64,000 nt of DNA from Spirodela intermedia (Eukaryota; Streptophyta; Magnoliopsida; Alismatales; Araceae), in contig LR746272.1 of NCBI GenBank assembly GCA_902729315.2, positions 10,968,327-11,032,326 on the forward strand, in the 5' to 3' direction. This document shows positions 48,732 to 60,808 of the stretch, piece by piece. The notes under the pieces were generated by a model. The model made no database searches, was not told the DNA's origin, and worked only from the letters and a program-made list of their open reading frames with translations. A program made the position numbers and the translations under genes. Numbering within the stretch: the stretch's first letter is position 1; every line of letters starts with the position of its first letter.

Positions 48732-51550
48732 ATGGAAGAGTTCGTCTTCTACTTTCAGAAGCTATGCCGAACCAGTAACATTAGAGCACTTTTGGTGAGC
48801 GGCATGCTGGCATCACTTGTTCTTATGTTCCACACTTTGACACTGTCTTCGAGAAAGGCCCTGCCGCATGTGCTGCCCAATGCCGAGTCATTCAGTGCCC
48901 AACAAAGTGACCGCTCATCTTCTGAATACAAGACCGTTGGCAAGTTTTCCCTTCTAAGTGACCCTGGAAATGCTTCATTGGTGGTTGCCAAGGAACTAGT
49001 CGAGGCAACTCTTTATGATGTGAAATCCAGAAGTGATGTTGAAAGCCGACCGGATGGCATTGGCGAAGATGTAGGTGGTGGAGATGAGCCATACGAAGAT
49101 TTGGATGTGGCTGATGATGATGGCCCTGATGAAGAGTTCTCATTCAGTGATGGAAATGCTGCCATGTTAAAGAAGATCGGGGACCAAGAAGGCCAAGGCT
49201 CACAGGAGAAGCTCGGTGAAGCAGGCACCTCAATACTAGACGGGGGCGAAGACTTTCCTTTTCTTTCTATGTTCCCTCGACAAACCTCTCCTCCTAGTGG
49301 TTCCCATAGCACGAGTCTGCCAATGCCCGAAATGCAGGGTGCACATTCCGCAAATGTTGTCATCGTCAACTCGACAGATCCTTCGTTTTTAGAACTAACA
49401 GCCATAGAAACACACAACAAGAGTGCTAGTTCAGGGATCTCTGACAGCGATTTGGCCACTGTAACGCATAATGCCACTCTTCTTCACAAAATCCCAGTAA
49501 TGAAGAGGCGAGCATTTCCCCCAACATCAGTCCAAGAGATGACAAACTCATTGATAAGGAACTATGCTGCATATCATTCAATGGTATGTTCTTTGGTTTT
49601 AAGAAATGCTCACGTAAATATATGTATGCAAATATATATATACGAAGCTTTATTTCTATTGAGACTGCTCAATGCCACCGTTGATTTCAGAGACCTCGCT
49701 GGTCTTCACCACGTGATCGAGAGCTTTTAGCTGTGAAAGCACAGATTGAGAATGCACCAATCGTCAGGCATGATGACCAGCTTCATGCGCCTGCATTTCG
49801 AAACATTTCAAAGTTTAAAAGGTATGCAGCTAACAGATGGATGTTAGTCTGGTGTTTCTTGGGTGCGTTTTTCTCTGGGTTAATGGAAACATTGACACTT
49901 CTGCATTTTTCTTATAGTTGAGATCACCATCATAGATCACAATGGCAAGCTTTCCTGCTTAATAATTTGACAAAGATTGCGGTGGGAAGACAGAGAAACA
50001 TTAGTTATGGTGAACGACCGAGAAATGGAATCTGATTTCACGAATAAATGGACTTGCAAGTTAACTTTTCTAGGGGATTTTAGCTTATAGGATCATTAGA
50101 CTCGGAGTATCATGCCGGTGGCCCTTTATCAGAAAGTCTTTTTCATGGTCCATATGAAGGAGACCCACGTTCCTGGCTCAAAATGGCATAAACCCTAATC
50201 GGATATTCAGTCTCTAATCGTCGTCTGACTGAGGCAAAAACCCTCTCTCTTTCTCTCTCTCTCTCTCTCGTGGGTTTTAGTTCCAGATTTCCTGGAATCT
50301 TTGTCCGAAAATGGTTTTTTTCATAGTCTTATATCAAACTCTTCTTGGGGTCTTTCGTTTATTTTCTCTATCAATTGCCTGGATCGCTTTACTGGTGCCA
50401 AGCCAAAATTTTATCGGACTATTCTTCGTGCAACTTATTTATCTGTTCTTGCAGGAGCTACCAGCTAATGGAACGAACGCTCAAAGTTTTTGTGTACAGA
50501 GATGGGAACAAACCCGTCTTCCATCAACCCATACTCAAGGGCATCTATTCTTCCGAGGGATGGTTCATGAAGCTCATGGAGGGAAGCAAGCGCTTCGTTG
50601 TGAGGGACCCCAGGAGGGCCCACCTCTTCTACATGCCCTTCAGCTCCCGCCACCTGCAGTTCGCAGTATATGTGAGGGGATCCCACAACAGGACGACCCT
50701 GAGGGCCTACCTGAGGAAATACGTCGACTCCATCGCGGCCAAGTACCCCTTCTGGAACAGAACCGACGGCTCCGACCATTTCCTTGTCGCCTGCCACGAC
50801 TGGGTACGCCTCCGGAGATCTCGGAACCACCGCCCCAAAATCTCTGACCACGAACCTTAACCAGGCGCTGACTTACCGCAGGCACCGTACGAGACGCGAC
50901 ATGTCATGGATCGCTCCTTTAGGGCCCTCTGCAACGCGGACCTGGCCAACGCCTTCAAGCTGGGCAAGGACGTGTCCCTCCCGGAGACCTACGTCCGCTC
51001 GGCACGGGAGCCGCAGAGGGACCTCGGTGGCCGCCCCGCCGACCAGCGGCCCACGCTGGCCTTCTACGCCGGCAACATGCACGGCTACCTCCGCCCATTC
51101 CTCCTGCAGCACTGGGAGAACCGAGACCCCGACATGAAGATCTTCGGCCCCATGCCCCGCGGTGTTCAGAGCAAGATGACCTACATCGAGCACATGAAGA
51201 GCAGCAAATTCTGCGTCTGCCCCCGTGGCTACGAGGTCAACAGCCCGAGAATCGTGGAGGCCCTCTTCTACGAGTGCGTCCCGGTGATCATCTCCGACGG
51301 CTACGTGCCGCCATTCTTCGAGGTCCTCGACTGGGAGGCCTTCGCCGTCTTCGTCCCCGAGCGGGATATCCCTCGGCTGAAGGAGATCCTCACCGCCATC
51401 TCCGAGGAGAAGTACCGGGCATTGCAGGCCGGGGTGAGGAGGGTGCAGCAGCACTTCCTCTGGCACAGCGTCCCCGTCAAGTATGATCTCTTCCACATGA
51501 CTCTCCACTCCATCTGGTACAACAGGGTTCTCAACGTCAGACCCAGATGA
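48732..51550 (+). CDS. Exostosin-family (GT47) Golgi glycosyltransferase, copy A
   Basis: A 666-residue type II membrane protein of the plant exostosin/GT47 family (long-stem group like At5g25820 and At4g32790). Such enzymes add sugars to wall polysaccharides or glycoproteins in the Golgi; the substrate here is unknown. Exons 48732-49583, 49691-49821, 50455-50803 and 50882-51550 join in frame. A short cytosolic end is followed by a membrane anchor at about 17-38 (IRALLVSGMLASLVLMFHTL), then a ~250-residue acidic, Ser-rich stem with several N-glycosylation sites. The catalytic part has RTLKVFVYRDGNKPVFHQP, RRAHLFYMPFSSRHLQFAV, YPFWNRTDGSDHFLVACHDW, KDVSLPETYV, LAFYAGNMHGYLRPFLLQHW, SSKFCVCPRGYEVNSPRIVE and ECVPVIISDGYVPPFFEVLD. 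Same intron plan as copies B and C but clearly older divergence. Confidence 0.92.
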
Positions 51551-52016
51551 TGGATGATCTGGCGGAAGGAGGAGGGGGCATCTCCCCGGGTTCTCTTCGT
51601 CGTTGACTTTTGCGTGGCGGCGGTCGTGTAAATAGTCTGTTTGCTGTGTGGGAATCAGACTGTGGTTCGTCAATAATATCAATAATATTAATAATATCAC
51701 CATCATCATGTGTTTGGTTCATCACGGTGATCGCTCAGGATCTCCAGCCGGGCCCGTCTAGTCAACGGGTTCTCCTCGAAGGCTCCAAGATCGTCCTTCT
51801 AGTTTCTGAACATGAGGTCATCGGGTCTATGCCCAGGATGGAGAGATGCGGCCTTCCGGCTCTCGTTGACCCATGACCCCGCTGGTTGCGGAATCTTTTC
51901 GGGAGCAGTCACGGGAGTTGACTGCCTTTCCTCGTCGGGAACCTGGGAAGCCCGGCATCCGTGATCTTAGGTACGTAGAGAGGGGGAAGACGCGTGCCCA
52001 CCGGAGGCCTTGCCAT
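51551..52016. other. Spacer between exostosin copy A and the duplicated units
   Basis: Contains the 3' UTR of copy A, with repeated AATAAT-type stretches near 51673-51698 and no canonical AATAAA, then sequence without visible features up to the start of the duplicated unit. Confidence 0.5.
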
Positions 52017-52463
52017 GCTCACTTACTCTCTTCGTTGCCCCGACGAGCGGCGGGGGGGCTCGTACGGCGTCGCTGTCGGCGGCAGCGACACGGCAGGCCG
52101 TCTTCAATCTTCCCCTCGAGTCACTCCTATGGAAACGGTAAAAAACAGCAGCCCCCCCGGCCGCCGCCATTTTCAACGCAGTCAACCGGGGAGCTGCTCT
52201 TCACAGGAGTCGTTTAGACTCCACGCGGCGGCTTGAGAGCTCGATGACGCAGGCAGATACCCTGCTGACTTCGCGGACTCGACCATGGTAGACGTCTATT
52301 CTTCGCCGGTTACCCCAACTCAGGCGGCGCAATTCTTTGCCGTAGAGGCAGGCTAACCGGCGGAGGGAGGGTGGCGGCATGTTAGTGTCGGCGAACAGAG
52401 CACCGAGACGGAGAACAATCATGACGCAAACTGGATTCCTTCCGGCTACAGCGCCTAAATCGG

Positions 52464-52474
52464 CTATTTATTTT
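52464..52474 (+). promoter_or_regulatory. TATA-like element of exostosin copy B
   Basis: CTATTTATTTT in a conserved block of the duplicated upstream region; the same motif and flanks recur in unit 2. It lies about 0.9 kb before the start codon, so it would imply a long, probably spliced leader. Motif only. Confidence 0.35.
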
Positions 52475-53385
52475 TGCGTTTGCTCGACGGGCGATTCCAT
52501 GGCCACTCCGAGCATCGTTTAAATGCCCCTTGTACCACCACTCGCAGGGTAGCTAGCGTTGCAGAGGGAGACGAACACCTGTAAGCTTCTGCGACGGCAC
52601 TTTCCCCCATGATTGCAGAATCCTCGTGAACCGTGGAAATTGAGAGGGCACTAGTCTCCCCGGATACTTCTTGTAGATTACCCCTGAGTGGGATTCTTGC
52701 CCGTCCTCGGCTCCGAGTTCTTGCGGGTGTCTGCGCCGGTGAGGCTTCTCTCCTCCGTTATGTTCTCTCTGCCCTGTTCTATGCTTCGTCCCTTGCTGAA
52801 TTTCTCGTTGACACCAAGCAAAGTATTCTTCGCTGAACTGGGAGTATGTGTCGACAAGAAAGGGATATTGTCTGTGCAGGTGAGATCAAGAACTTCTACG
52901 AGAAGCTCAAAGTCTTTTCTGTGTACCTGTTTGTGGCTGTTTCTGGATGTTATCATCGTCTCGTCTGACGGGGCTGCTCTTCAGGCTGAGCAGAAACGTT
53001 GGTGTTGGGATATCTAGAAAATCTTCCCAACGAGTCATCCTCTGCAAGTCGTTGACATCAATCTCATTCGTGATATCAGATAATTTTGGAGTAGTCGTTC
53101 TCTTATGAGAGGATTGTCATACACATCCCACCATTTCTCACATTCGTAAAGTTCATTAACCCAAATCCAAAAAATTAGGATAATATGTCTCTTTCTAGCT
53201 TATAAATCCAAGACTGCTGAATAGGCTGAGTACTCAAGCTTTTTCTTCAAAATATTTTTTACTTATGATTTTCCATCAATTTCGCCTCTTCCTCAATTTT
53301 TTTTCTAGATTTCACAAATTTCCCTTCTAATTCTTGCGATTATTGAAGATTAGTTATTAAAGCGAGTCAATTCTCTCTGACGATA

Positions 53386-55674
53386 ATGGCGGCCCATCTA
53401 ATGTACCAGGTCAAGGAGAAAGCTTTGGTGATTCATCATTTTCTGGGTCGGGTAATGTTTGCGGTGCAGGACCACCTTGTTCTACTTCAGAAGATATGTC
53501 CGACCAGAACCAGACTACTTCTTTGTGTGGCGATCTTGACGAGCATCCTTGTTCTAGGTTTTCACAGTCTGACCGTCAGCCCTGGAAATGGTTCAATGAC
53601 TCTGTTTACTGTTCTTGAGCAAACGACCTTGCCGAGCCAGGGGTCCCCTCCTCCATCATATGATTCAGGGAGCGCGGCGTTTCCGTCATTAGAAAACGGG
53701 GAGACTCTCAGTGGGGCGGGAGGAGTAGATGGAGACCTGGGCGACGTCGATAGAGGCGGGGATGGAGAAGAAGAACGAGGTTTCGCTGTTGATCTTGGGA
53801 ATGGTACGCGACTGAGGGACTTTCAGGATACCGATGGCGGCTACATGACGACAGAAAACTCCGAGAAAGCACAGAACGTCTCTGGCTTCCCGCCGACCGG
53901 CGGCGGCAACGCCAATGCCACCAGCGTGGAGTTTCATAAAGAGGAAAAGCTAAACGGGGATCCATCCCCCGGGGAGGAGGAGAAGAAGAAGAAGAAGAAG
54001 AAGAAGAAACGGAGGTGGCAGGACGGCATGGAGACTATTTCATTGGAAGGTAGAGAAATTATTGAGGACTGTATACTCGCCAAGGACCGGCAGGAGCGGG
54101 CGAGGCTGAGACAATCTGCGATGTCGATCTCAGACATGGACCAGCTCGCGTCCAAGAACCGCGAATCGTGTTCAGTGGTGAGTCCGACAGAGCTGGAAGT
54201 CGCTGACTGAACTTCTGCCTCTTTTTATTTAAATATAATCAATCAACCGTCTGATCCTCCTGGTGCATTCCACAGGTACCCAGATGGTCTTCTCCGAGAG
54301 ATCGAGAGATTCTAGACGCCAGAAAGCAGATTATGAACGCCCCCACTGTGAAGAGCGATCCGGAGCTCTACCCACCCATTTTCCGCAACTTCTCCATGTT
54401 CAGAAGGTAAACCTCCAGAGCTCCAAACACCACAGAGTCGTGGATTCCACGGTGACTGACTGACTGACTTACTGACTATCTGGGATCCCACGCCTGCTCG
54501 CCATCGTCTCAGGAGCTACGACCTGATGGAGAGCCTCCTCAAGGTCTACATTTACAAGGAGGGGGAGAAGCCCATCTTCCACCAGCCGGAGCTCACGGGG
54601 ATCTACTCTTCCGAGGGATGGTTCATGAGGCACATGGAAGGAAGCAGGCGGTTCCTCGTCGAGGAACCCAGACAGGCCCACCTCTTCTACATGCCCTTCG
54701 GCTCCCACCTCCTCCAGACGCAGCTGTACGTACCAGATTCCCACTCCCACGATAACCTGATCGAGTTTCTGCGGAAGTACGTCTCGACGATCGCAGCCAA
54801 ATACCCCTTCTGGAACAGGACCGACGGTGCGGACCACTTCCTGGTTTCCTGCCACGACTGGGTGAGCATCTCCGTCGCCGACGCCGGTGCCATTGGTGGG
54901 AAAGGATCAACTCGCTTCTGACCCATCCATCTTCTTCCTCTTCTTCTTCTGGCTTGGCAGGCGACGCACGAGACATGGCGAGCGATGGGGACCTCCGTCA
55001 GGGCCCTCTGCAACGCCGACACCACGGAGGACTTCGTGGTGGGGAAGGACGTCTCCCTGCCGGAGACGAACGTGCGCAGCGTGCAGGACCCGGCGCGGAA
55101 CCTCGGCGGGAGGCCGGGGAGGAAGAGGACCCTGCTGGCCTTCTTCGCGGGTCAGATGCACGGCTACCTCCGCCCCGCCCTGTTGCAGCACTGGGGGGAC
55201 GACCCCGACATGGTGATCCTCGGCCCGTTGCCTCCCAGCGGCAGCGGCGGAGGCAGCAAGGGGAAGAAGGCGGTGAACTACGCCCAGTACATGAAGAGCA
55301 GCAGGTTCTGCGTGTGCCCGCGCGGGTTCGAGGTGAACAGCCCGAGGGTGGTGGAGGCCATCTTCTACGAGTGCGTGCCGGTGATCATCTCCGACAACTT
55401 CGTGCCGCCCTTCTTCGAGGTGCTCGACTGGGGGGCCTTCTCCGTCATCATCGAGGAGAAGGACGTCCCCCGGCTGAAGGAGATCCTCCTCTCCATCTCC
55501 AGGCCCAGGTACCTGGCCCTGCAGACCGGCGTGAGGAAGGTGCAGAAGCACTTCCTCTGGCACGACCAGCCCACCAGGTACGACCTCTTCCACATGATCC
55601 TCCATTCCGTCTGGTTCAACCGGGTCTTCCAGCTAAGGTCGTCGCCCGACGGCGCTTCAACCGTCGGGCGGTAG
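53386..55674 (+). CDS. Exostosin-family (GT47) Golgi glycosyltransferase, copy B
   Basis: A 661-residue type II membrane protein of the same long-stem exostosin group as copy A. Exons 53386-54177, 54276-54406, 54513-54861 and 54961-55674 join in frame. The N-terminus MAAHLMYQVKEKAL leads to a membrane anchor at about 43-60 (LLLCVAILTSILVLGF). The stem is acidic and glycine-rich, then has ten lysines and two arginines after a Glu run, encoded by an AAG repeat (about 53981-54008). Exon 2 (VPRWSSPRDREILDARKQIM) is shared with copy A. The catalytic part has LLKVYIYKEGEKPIFHQPEL, AHLFYMPFGSHLLQTQLYV, YPFWNRTDGADHFLVSCHDW, KDVSLPETNV, LLAFFAGQMHGYLRPALLQH, SSRFCVCPRGFEVNSPRVVE and ECVPVIISDNFVPPFFEVLD. 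The substrate is unknown. Confidence 0.92.
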
Positions 55675-55760
55675 TCGTCTAGTAACGCGCCGACGGCTGT
55701 ACGGATCTCAGACTGCATATATATATGTGCTTCCTACCTATCTAATTCCTCGTCATCATC

Positions 55761-55766
55761 AATAAA
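55761..55766 (+). terminator. Candidate polyadenylation signal of copy B
   Basis: AATAAA about 90 bp after the stop, followed by further AATAAA-like units; the same arrangement occurs after copy C. Confidence 0.55.
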
Positions 55767-58690
55767 GAAATAAATAAATACCCAATTCTCCTCTCCGACA
55801 TCTATACAATGCAGTTCCGAAGAGGTCCGGGCATTTTACAGGGCCATCCAGACAGGTAAAAACTTAAACCTTGGGCGAATTCTCATTGAGTGGCCATAAA
55901 AATCACCCATGATGCGCTCAGCCAAACGGTCGTATCTTGTCCACCGTAAGAGGAGCATTCTCTATACGGCAGTCGCTGGGTGGTTAGCCATTGCCGCGCG
56001 GTGTGGTGAAGTGGAGTGTCATGCGGCAGTCGCTTTCCTACAAACGGGATGCTGAACTACGACGAGCAGCTGATCGATTGAGCCCCGCGGGTTTCCGCGG
56101 GGAAGGGACTTTCGCTGCGCATGATAGATTAGATATTCAGCGCCAGCTACGAGGACTAACTATGGAGCAATTTATTTCAAGAGTCTGACCAAAATCGACG
56201 TAAATACAGCAGGATAGCGCTGGTTGTCCGACAAATGTAGTAATTTAAAGGGAACTTCGACAAGGAGTCTAACGACAAGGGATTATTTTTCCAAGATTTT
56301 TCAAGATTATGGTAGACACTTGATTATTTATTTCAAGATTTTTCAAAGTATTAGGAGGGACTTGATTGATTGTTAACTACTGACAAGGGATATGAGAATT
56401 CCTTTGAGCAGGAGTACAATTACTGATGGAGGTGATTAATTAAAGATGGCTTCGTCAAAGAAAACATCCTTAGAGATGAATATTTTTCCATTTTAGAGCA
56501 AGAGACATCTATAACCACTGTGAGATGAAGTATACACTAAAAATACACATCATTCAGACCTAGTATTGAGTTTATTGGGCATATATGGTCTAAGATTTGG
56601 GCAGTATAAACACTCAAAAAATTTAGAAATGAGTAATCTAGTTCGAGGTGAAAGAGGATTTCATAAGGAGATTTACGATTGAGATTTGGAGAAGGCATTT
56701 TACTAATGAGATAGGTAGTAGTAGTTGCTACTTCATCCCAGAACTTTTGAGGTAAATGTGCATTTTGGAGAAGAGATAGGGTTGTTTCTACAAGGTGTCT
56801 ATGATTTCTTTCTACTGTTCCATTTTGTTCAGGTGTGTAAGGGCATGAAGGTCGATGATTGATACCTTTGCCTTTGAGATAGTTGGTCAAGGCTTGAAAT
56901 TCTCCTCCCCAATCCGATTGGAGAGACAAGTTTTGTGGAGAACAAGTTCTCTACCTTAAAATAAAATTCAATAAAAATCGAGAGAACATCACTTTTCTTT
57001 TTCATACGAAATAGTCATGAATACTTACTGCAATCATCAACAAAAATCACATAATACAGATAACCAAAATGAGAAAGAACAGAGGCAGGCCCCCAAACAT
57101 CAGAATGTATGAATTCAAAAGGTTTGGTGGTTTTATATAATGAAAGTGCAAAAGGGAGTTTATGTAATCTTGCCAATTTACATGCATCACAAACAAAATC
57201 CTGAGTTCTATGAGTGACTGAAAAATCGTATTTGTCCATAACTTATTTTAAAATTCAGAAATGAGGATGTCCTAATCTATTATGCCATATCAAAGGAGAT
57301 GATTTTTCTCTAAAGAATGCAATTATAGCTTCTAGAAATTATAAACAAAAGAGTATGTCGTCACTTGTTCTCTTGAGGAGAATTCGCTTCATTTCCTGGT
57401 CCTTCACAACACAAAAATCAACATGAAATTCAAAAAATATATTGTTGTCTCGAGCAAATTTTTGAACTGATAAAAGATTTTTTTTAATTTATGGTACATG
57501 TAATATATCCTTAAGTTGTAATAGATGATATTTAGTGTTAATAGTTGATCATACTTGAGAATGGATGGAAAAACCTTGTCCATTACCTATATAAAGCTGA
57601 TCTGACCCATTGTAGATAGTTGAGTTTTGAATGTTTCCTTGATTTGCAGTGACATGGTGAGATACACTGTTGTCTGGATACTAGCGGTTTGTTGAATTAC
57701 AATTTTCTGCTGTATGGGCTGTAAACGCTTGAGGTTGATTTGAATTCCATGTCTGATTGTTATTTTGCCATAGAGGAGGCTGAAAGTTTCTATTGAATCT
57801 TTCCCTACAACCAAATTCTCTATACCCGAATTTAAAGCAGACGACATTTCTATTTGTGACCTTGCCGATTATTTTTTCCATGGTTTTGAAAATTTTCAGA
57901 GTTTTTCTATCCTTGATATTGTTTTCCTGCTACATTTGCAAGACTTGCTATTGGTGGGAAATCTCCAATGGCCTTTTCTTCTATTTGTTTAGAAACATAC
58001 AGATCATATGATTTCAAATTGGAGATTACGTCATCGAGCTCCAGACTGCCCAACTGTGAATTGATACTTGCATAGAATGAATTGTACTAAGGTCCCAATC
58101 CATTTAGAAGGGCATATGCAAGATCTTGATCTTCAATTTTATACGCGCAAGCCTGCAATTCATCACCAATACTCCGAATGTTCTTAATATAGGTGTCAAT
58201 AGGAAGATTATCTTTCTTGGAGTTGTAGAGTCTCGCCTGCAGTTCATTGATATAGGATCTTGATTTGCTTGCATGATTTTTCTTGAGTGCTTCCCAAGCA
58301 TCTTTCGATGTCTCTTTATTGACGACATCATGCAGTATTGATTCAGATAAAGAGTTAGTAATCAGGGTAAGAACTACTTGATCCTTTTTGTACCATGTTT
58401 TATATTCCGGATTTGGAATATGTTTCCCATGTCCATCAAATTTAGATATGAGCAGTGGATCATCTTCAAGAGCATCTATAAGATCATGTGTTGGCAAGAG
58501 TAGAAGTAGTTGTGTCTTCTATAGTAGGAAATTCCCCCTTAGCTTGAGAGAGATGGATAATGCTGGAATCCCTTGTTGAATCGCAGCAATGCTGTGAGGG
58601 ATGATTTGAGCATTAGAAGCACCTTTGGTTTCATCACCTGTGCTTTCTCATAGAAGACTCATCGTCAGGTCTTTAAGTACCATTGGCCTA

Positions 58691-58704
58691 TGGCTCTGAT
58701 ATCA
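58691..58704 (-). other. Copia primer-binding site
   Basis: On the minus strand TGATATCAGAGCCA directly follows the LTR end; it matches the usual TGGTATCAGAGC initiator-tRNA-Met binding site of plant Copia elements with one change. Confidence 0.75.
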
Positions 58705-59119
58705 TGAAAGAAATCAAGAACAAAGGGATAGAACATAGTAAGAGGAGAGAAAGAGGAGGAGAAGAAGATAGAAAGAAAAGAAACTTCTATAAAGAAAACT
58801 TGATTAGTTACAACTTCTATGATCGTCTATTTATACTGTTAGTGATTTAAAAATAACCGTTGTGTATCATTTAGTAACTGCTCTTCGGAAGGATGTAATT
58901 TCATCGAGCAGTTAATCTTCTTGTCGGTTAATGCTGATGTATCTTCTTTTCTTCCTTTGTTTGATTCAGTCCGTTCTCATTGGTTGATCTATTGTCTGTC
59001 GTAGCCTTGTTGTCGATTATGTCGAACCCTATTGGTTGATGTCGGTTCGCATTTGCTCTGTTCCGAAGGAAGCTCAGCAGGCACCCTGTTTATCATCGGT
59101 GCTTGTTGTTTGAGTGACA
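58705..59119 (-). repeat. Probable 5' LTR of the truncated Copia element
   Basis: On the minus strand this ~415-bp segment would open TGTCAC and end TTTCA beside the primer-binding site, and contains a TATA-like TATAAATAG near 58825-58840. The inner end is well placed; the outer end (59119) is a guess, as no second LTR is present to compare. Confidence 0.5.
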
Positions 59120-60051
59120 ATGTTGCTTCAATACTCTCTTGTAGATGAGACCCACAGCCTCTCTCTCTCTCTGGCAGCACTCCTCGTCGTCGAGATCTTC
59201 GTACATACGCCTTCCTCCCATTTCACATCCAGGAAACTCTCCGTTAGAGTTTCCCCCGTTTGACCGCTGCGCCTGCGATACGCTGCCTGTCTCTGTCCGC
59301 GTGCGTCGAGATCTCAAACCGGTCGGGAGGTTCCCTCTCTTTCATGCATTGCGACGCTCAGTTACTCTCTTCGTTGCCCCCCGCCCCCCGAGTGAGCGAC
59401 GGGGGGTTTATACGGCGTCGCTGTCGGCCGCGATAACCTCATGGTAGGCCGTCTTCAATCTTACTCCCAAGTCACTAGTATGAAATACCCCGCCTCACCG
59501 CCATTTTCAATTGCAGTCAACGCCGGGGGCTGCTCTTCACAGCAGTCGTTTATACTCCACGCAGCGGCTGGAGAGCTCGACGACGCACAGTGAAGTAAGA
59601 AAATAGAAGCGAACAACTCACGATGATGAAAGCCGCTCTAGATGTGAAAGAAGTACAGAATAACGCTCCCCAAGAATGAATCTATGATCCTCGACTTGAA
59701 CCGTTTCGTCTCCTCGTCAGTCGGTCCGCCCATATAAGCCGTTGCGTTTCAGTTCTCCCGTTGACCCTGCCACATTAAATACGATTCATCTTCTTTATAT
59801 CCAACCGTCACCGTATGAGCTGAATGACTGGTCACGTGCTCACTGAATGAGTCACGTGCCTAACACCGCTGACTTCTCGAGCTCGCTCATGGCCGACGCA
59901 ATTCTGATTACAACATTAAAATTTGCCATAGAGGTGGGTTAACCGGAGGAGGGAGGGTGGCGGCATGGGTTAGCGTCGGTGAGCAGAGTACTGTGACGGA
60001 GAACAATCGTGACGAAAACTGGATTCCTTCCGGCTACAGCGCCTAAATCGG

Positions 60052-60062
60052 CTATTTATTTT
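60052..60062 (+). promoter_or_regulatory. TATA-like element of exostosin copy C
   Basis: CTATTTATTTT, in the same conserved context as the element at 52464 in unit 1. Confidence 0.35.
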
Positions 60063-60808
60063 AAACGATTCCATGGCCGCCCCGAGCATCGTTTAAATGC
60101 CCCAGTTACCACCACTCGCAGGACAGCTAGCGTTGCAGGGGGAGACGAACGTTCATCTGTAAGCTTCTGCGACGGCACTTTCATGCGTGAACCGTGGAAA
60201 CTGAGAGGGCACTAATCTCCCTGGATGCTTCTTATAGATTACCTCTGAGTGGGATTCTCGCTCGTCCTCGGCTCCGAGTTCTGGCGGGTACTCTCGGCGT
60301 CCTTGGCTTCTCTCCTCTGCTATGATCTCTCGGTCCTGCTCTATGCTTCGTCCCTTGCTGAATTTCTCGTTGACACCAAGCGAAGTGTTCTTCCCCATGA
60401 AAGGGATATTGTCTGTGCAGGAGAGATCAAGAATTTCTGTGAGAAGCTCTGAGTATTTTCTGTGTCTCTGTCTGGGCCTTTTTATGTCTTTTTAGGCTTA
60501 TCAGAAACGTTGATGTTGGGATATCTAGAAAATCTTCCCGACGAGCCATCTTCCCGAGCTCGTTGACCTGAATCTTATCATGCTATCAGATAATGAAGAG
60601 TGGCTTACTTCCTGAAGGAACGCACATCCAAAAAAATAGGATAATATGTCTATTTTTAGCTCATAAATTCAAAACTGCTGAATAGAATGAGTCCTTCAAG
60701 CTTTTTCTTCAAAATATTGTTTGCTTATGATTTTCCATCAGTTTCGTCACTTCCTCAAAAAAATAAAATCCTCGATTTCGCCTATTTCGCTTCAAATTAA
60801 TTATTAAA

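Larger units (their letters stand above)
52017..56275 (+). repeat. Tandem duplication, unit 1 (~4.26 kb, contains exostosin copy B)
   Basis: This stretch matches 59356-63729 in order. It covers upstream region, complete gene and about 600 bp of downstream sequence. Similarity begins near ACTCTCTTCGTTGCCCC and ends after GGAGTCTAACGA, where unit 1 runs into the Copia element's flank. Upstream parts differ by many substitutions and indels, while the 3' gene half is almost identical. Confidence 0.93.
56440..59119 (-). mobile_element. Truncated Ty1-copia retrotransposon (LTR-gag-integrase only)
   Basis: Read on the minus strand from 59119: a probable LTR, a primer-binding site, a gag of the UBN2 type (58497-58087: FDGHGKHIPNPEYKTWYKKD, SKDAWEALKKNHASKSRSYI), a degenerate zinc knuckle near 57830, the GAG-pre-integrase end (VCDACKLARLHKLPF), and integrase with its acidic residues (IHSDVWGP, LQSDWGGEF, PEQNGTVERN). 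The last recognisable segment is GKIFISKDVFFDEAIF near 56445-56490. Reverse transcriptase, RNase H and 3' LTR are absent. Several stops and frameshifts, including a TAG at 58519-58521 where Trp is normal, show that it is dead. It lies exactly between the two exostosin duplication units. Confidence 0.9.

Noticed and set aside
54907-55605. Long antisense open frame (232 codons) opposite exostosin exon 4, repeated at 62364-63062
   Set aside because: It mirrors a GC-rich exon with strong third-position GC, which suppresses stops on the other strand. The translation resembles no family, and the sense protein is clearly exostosin.
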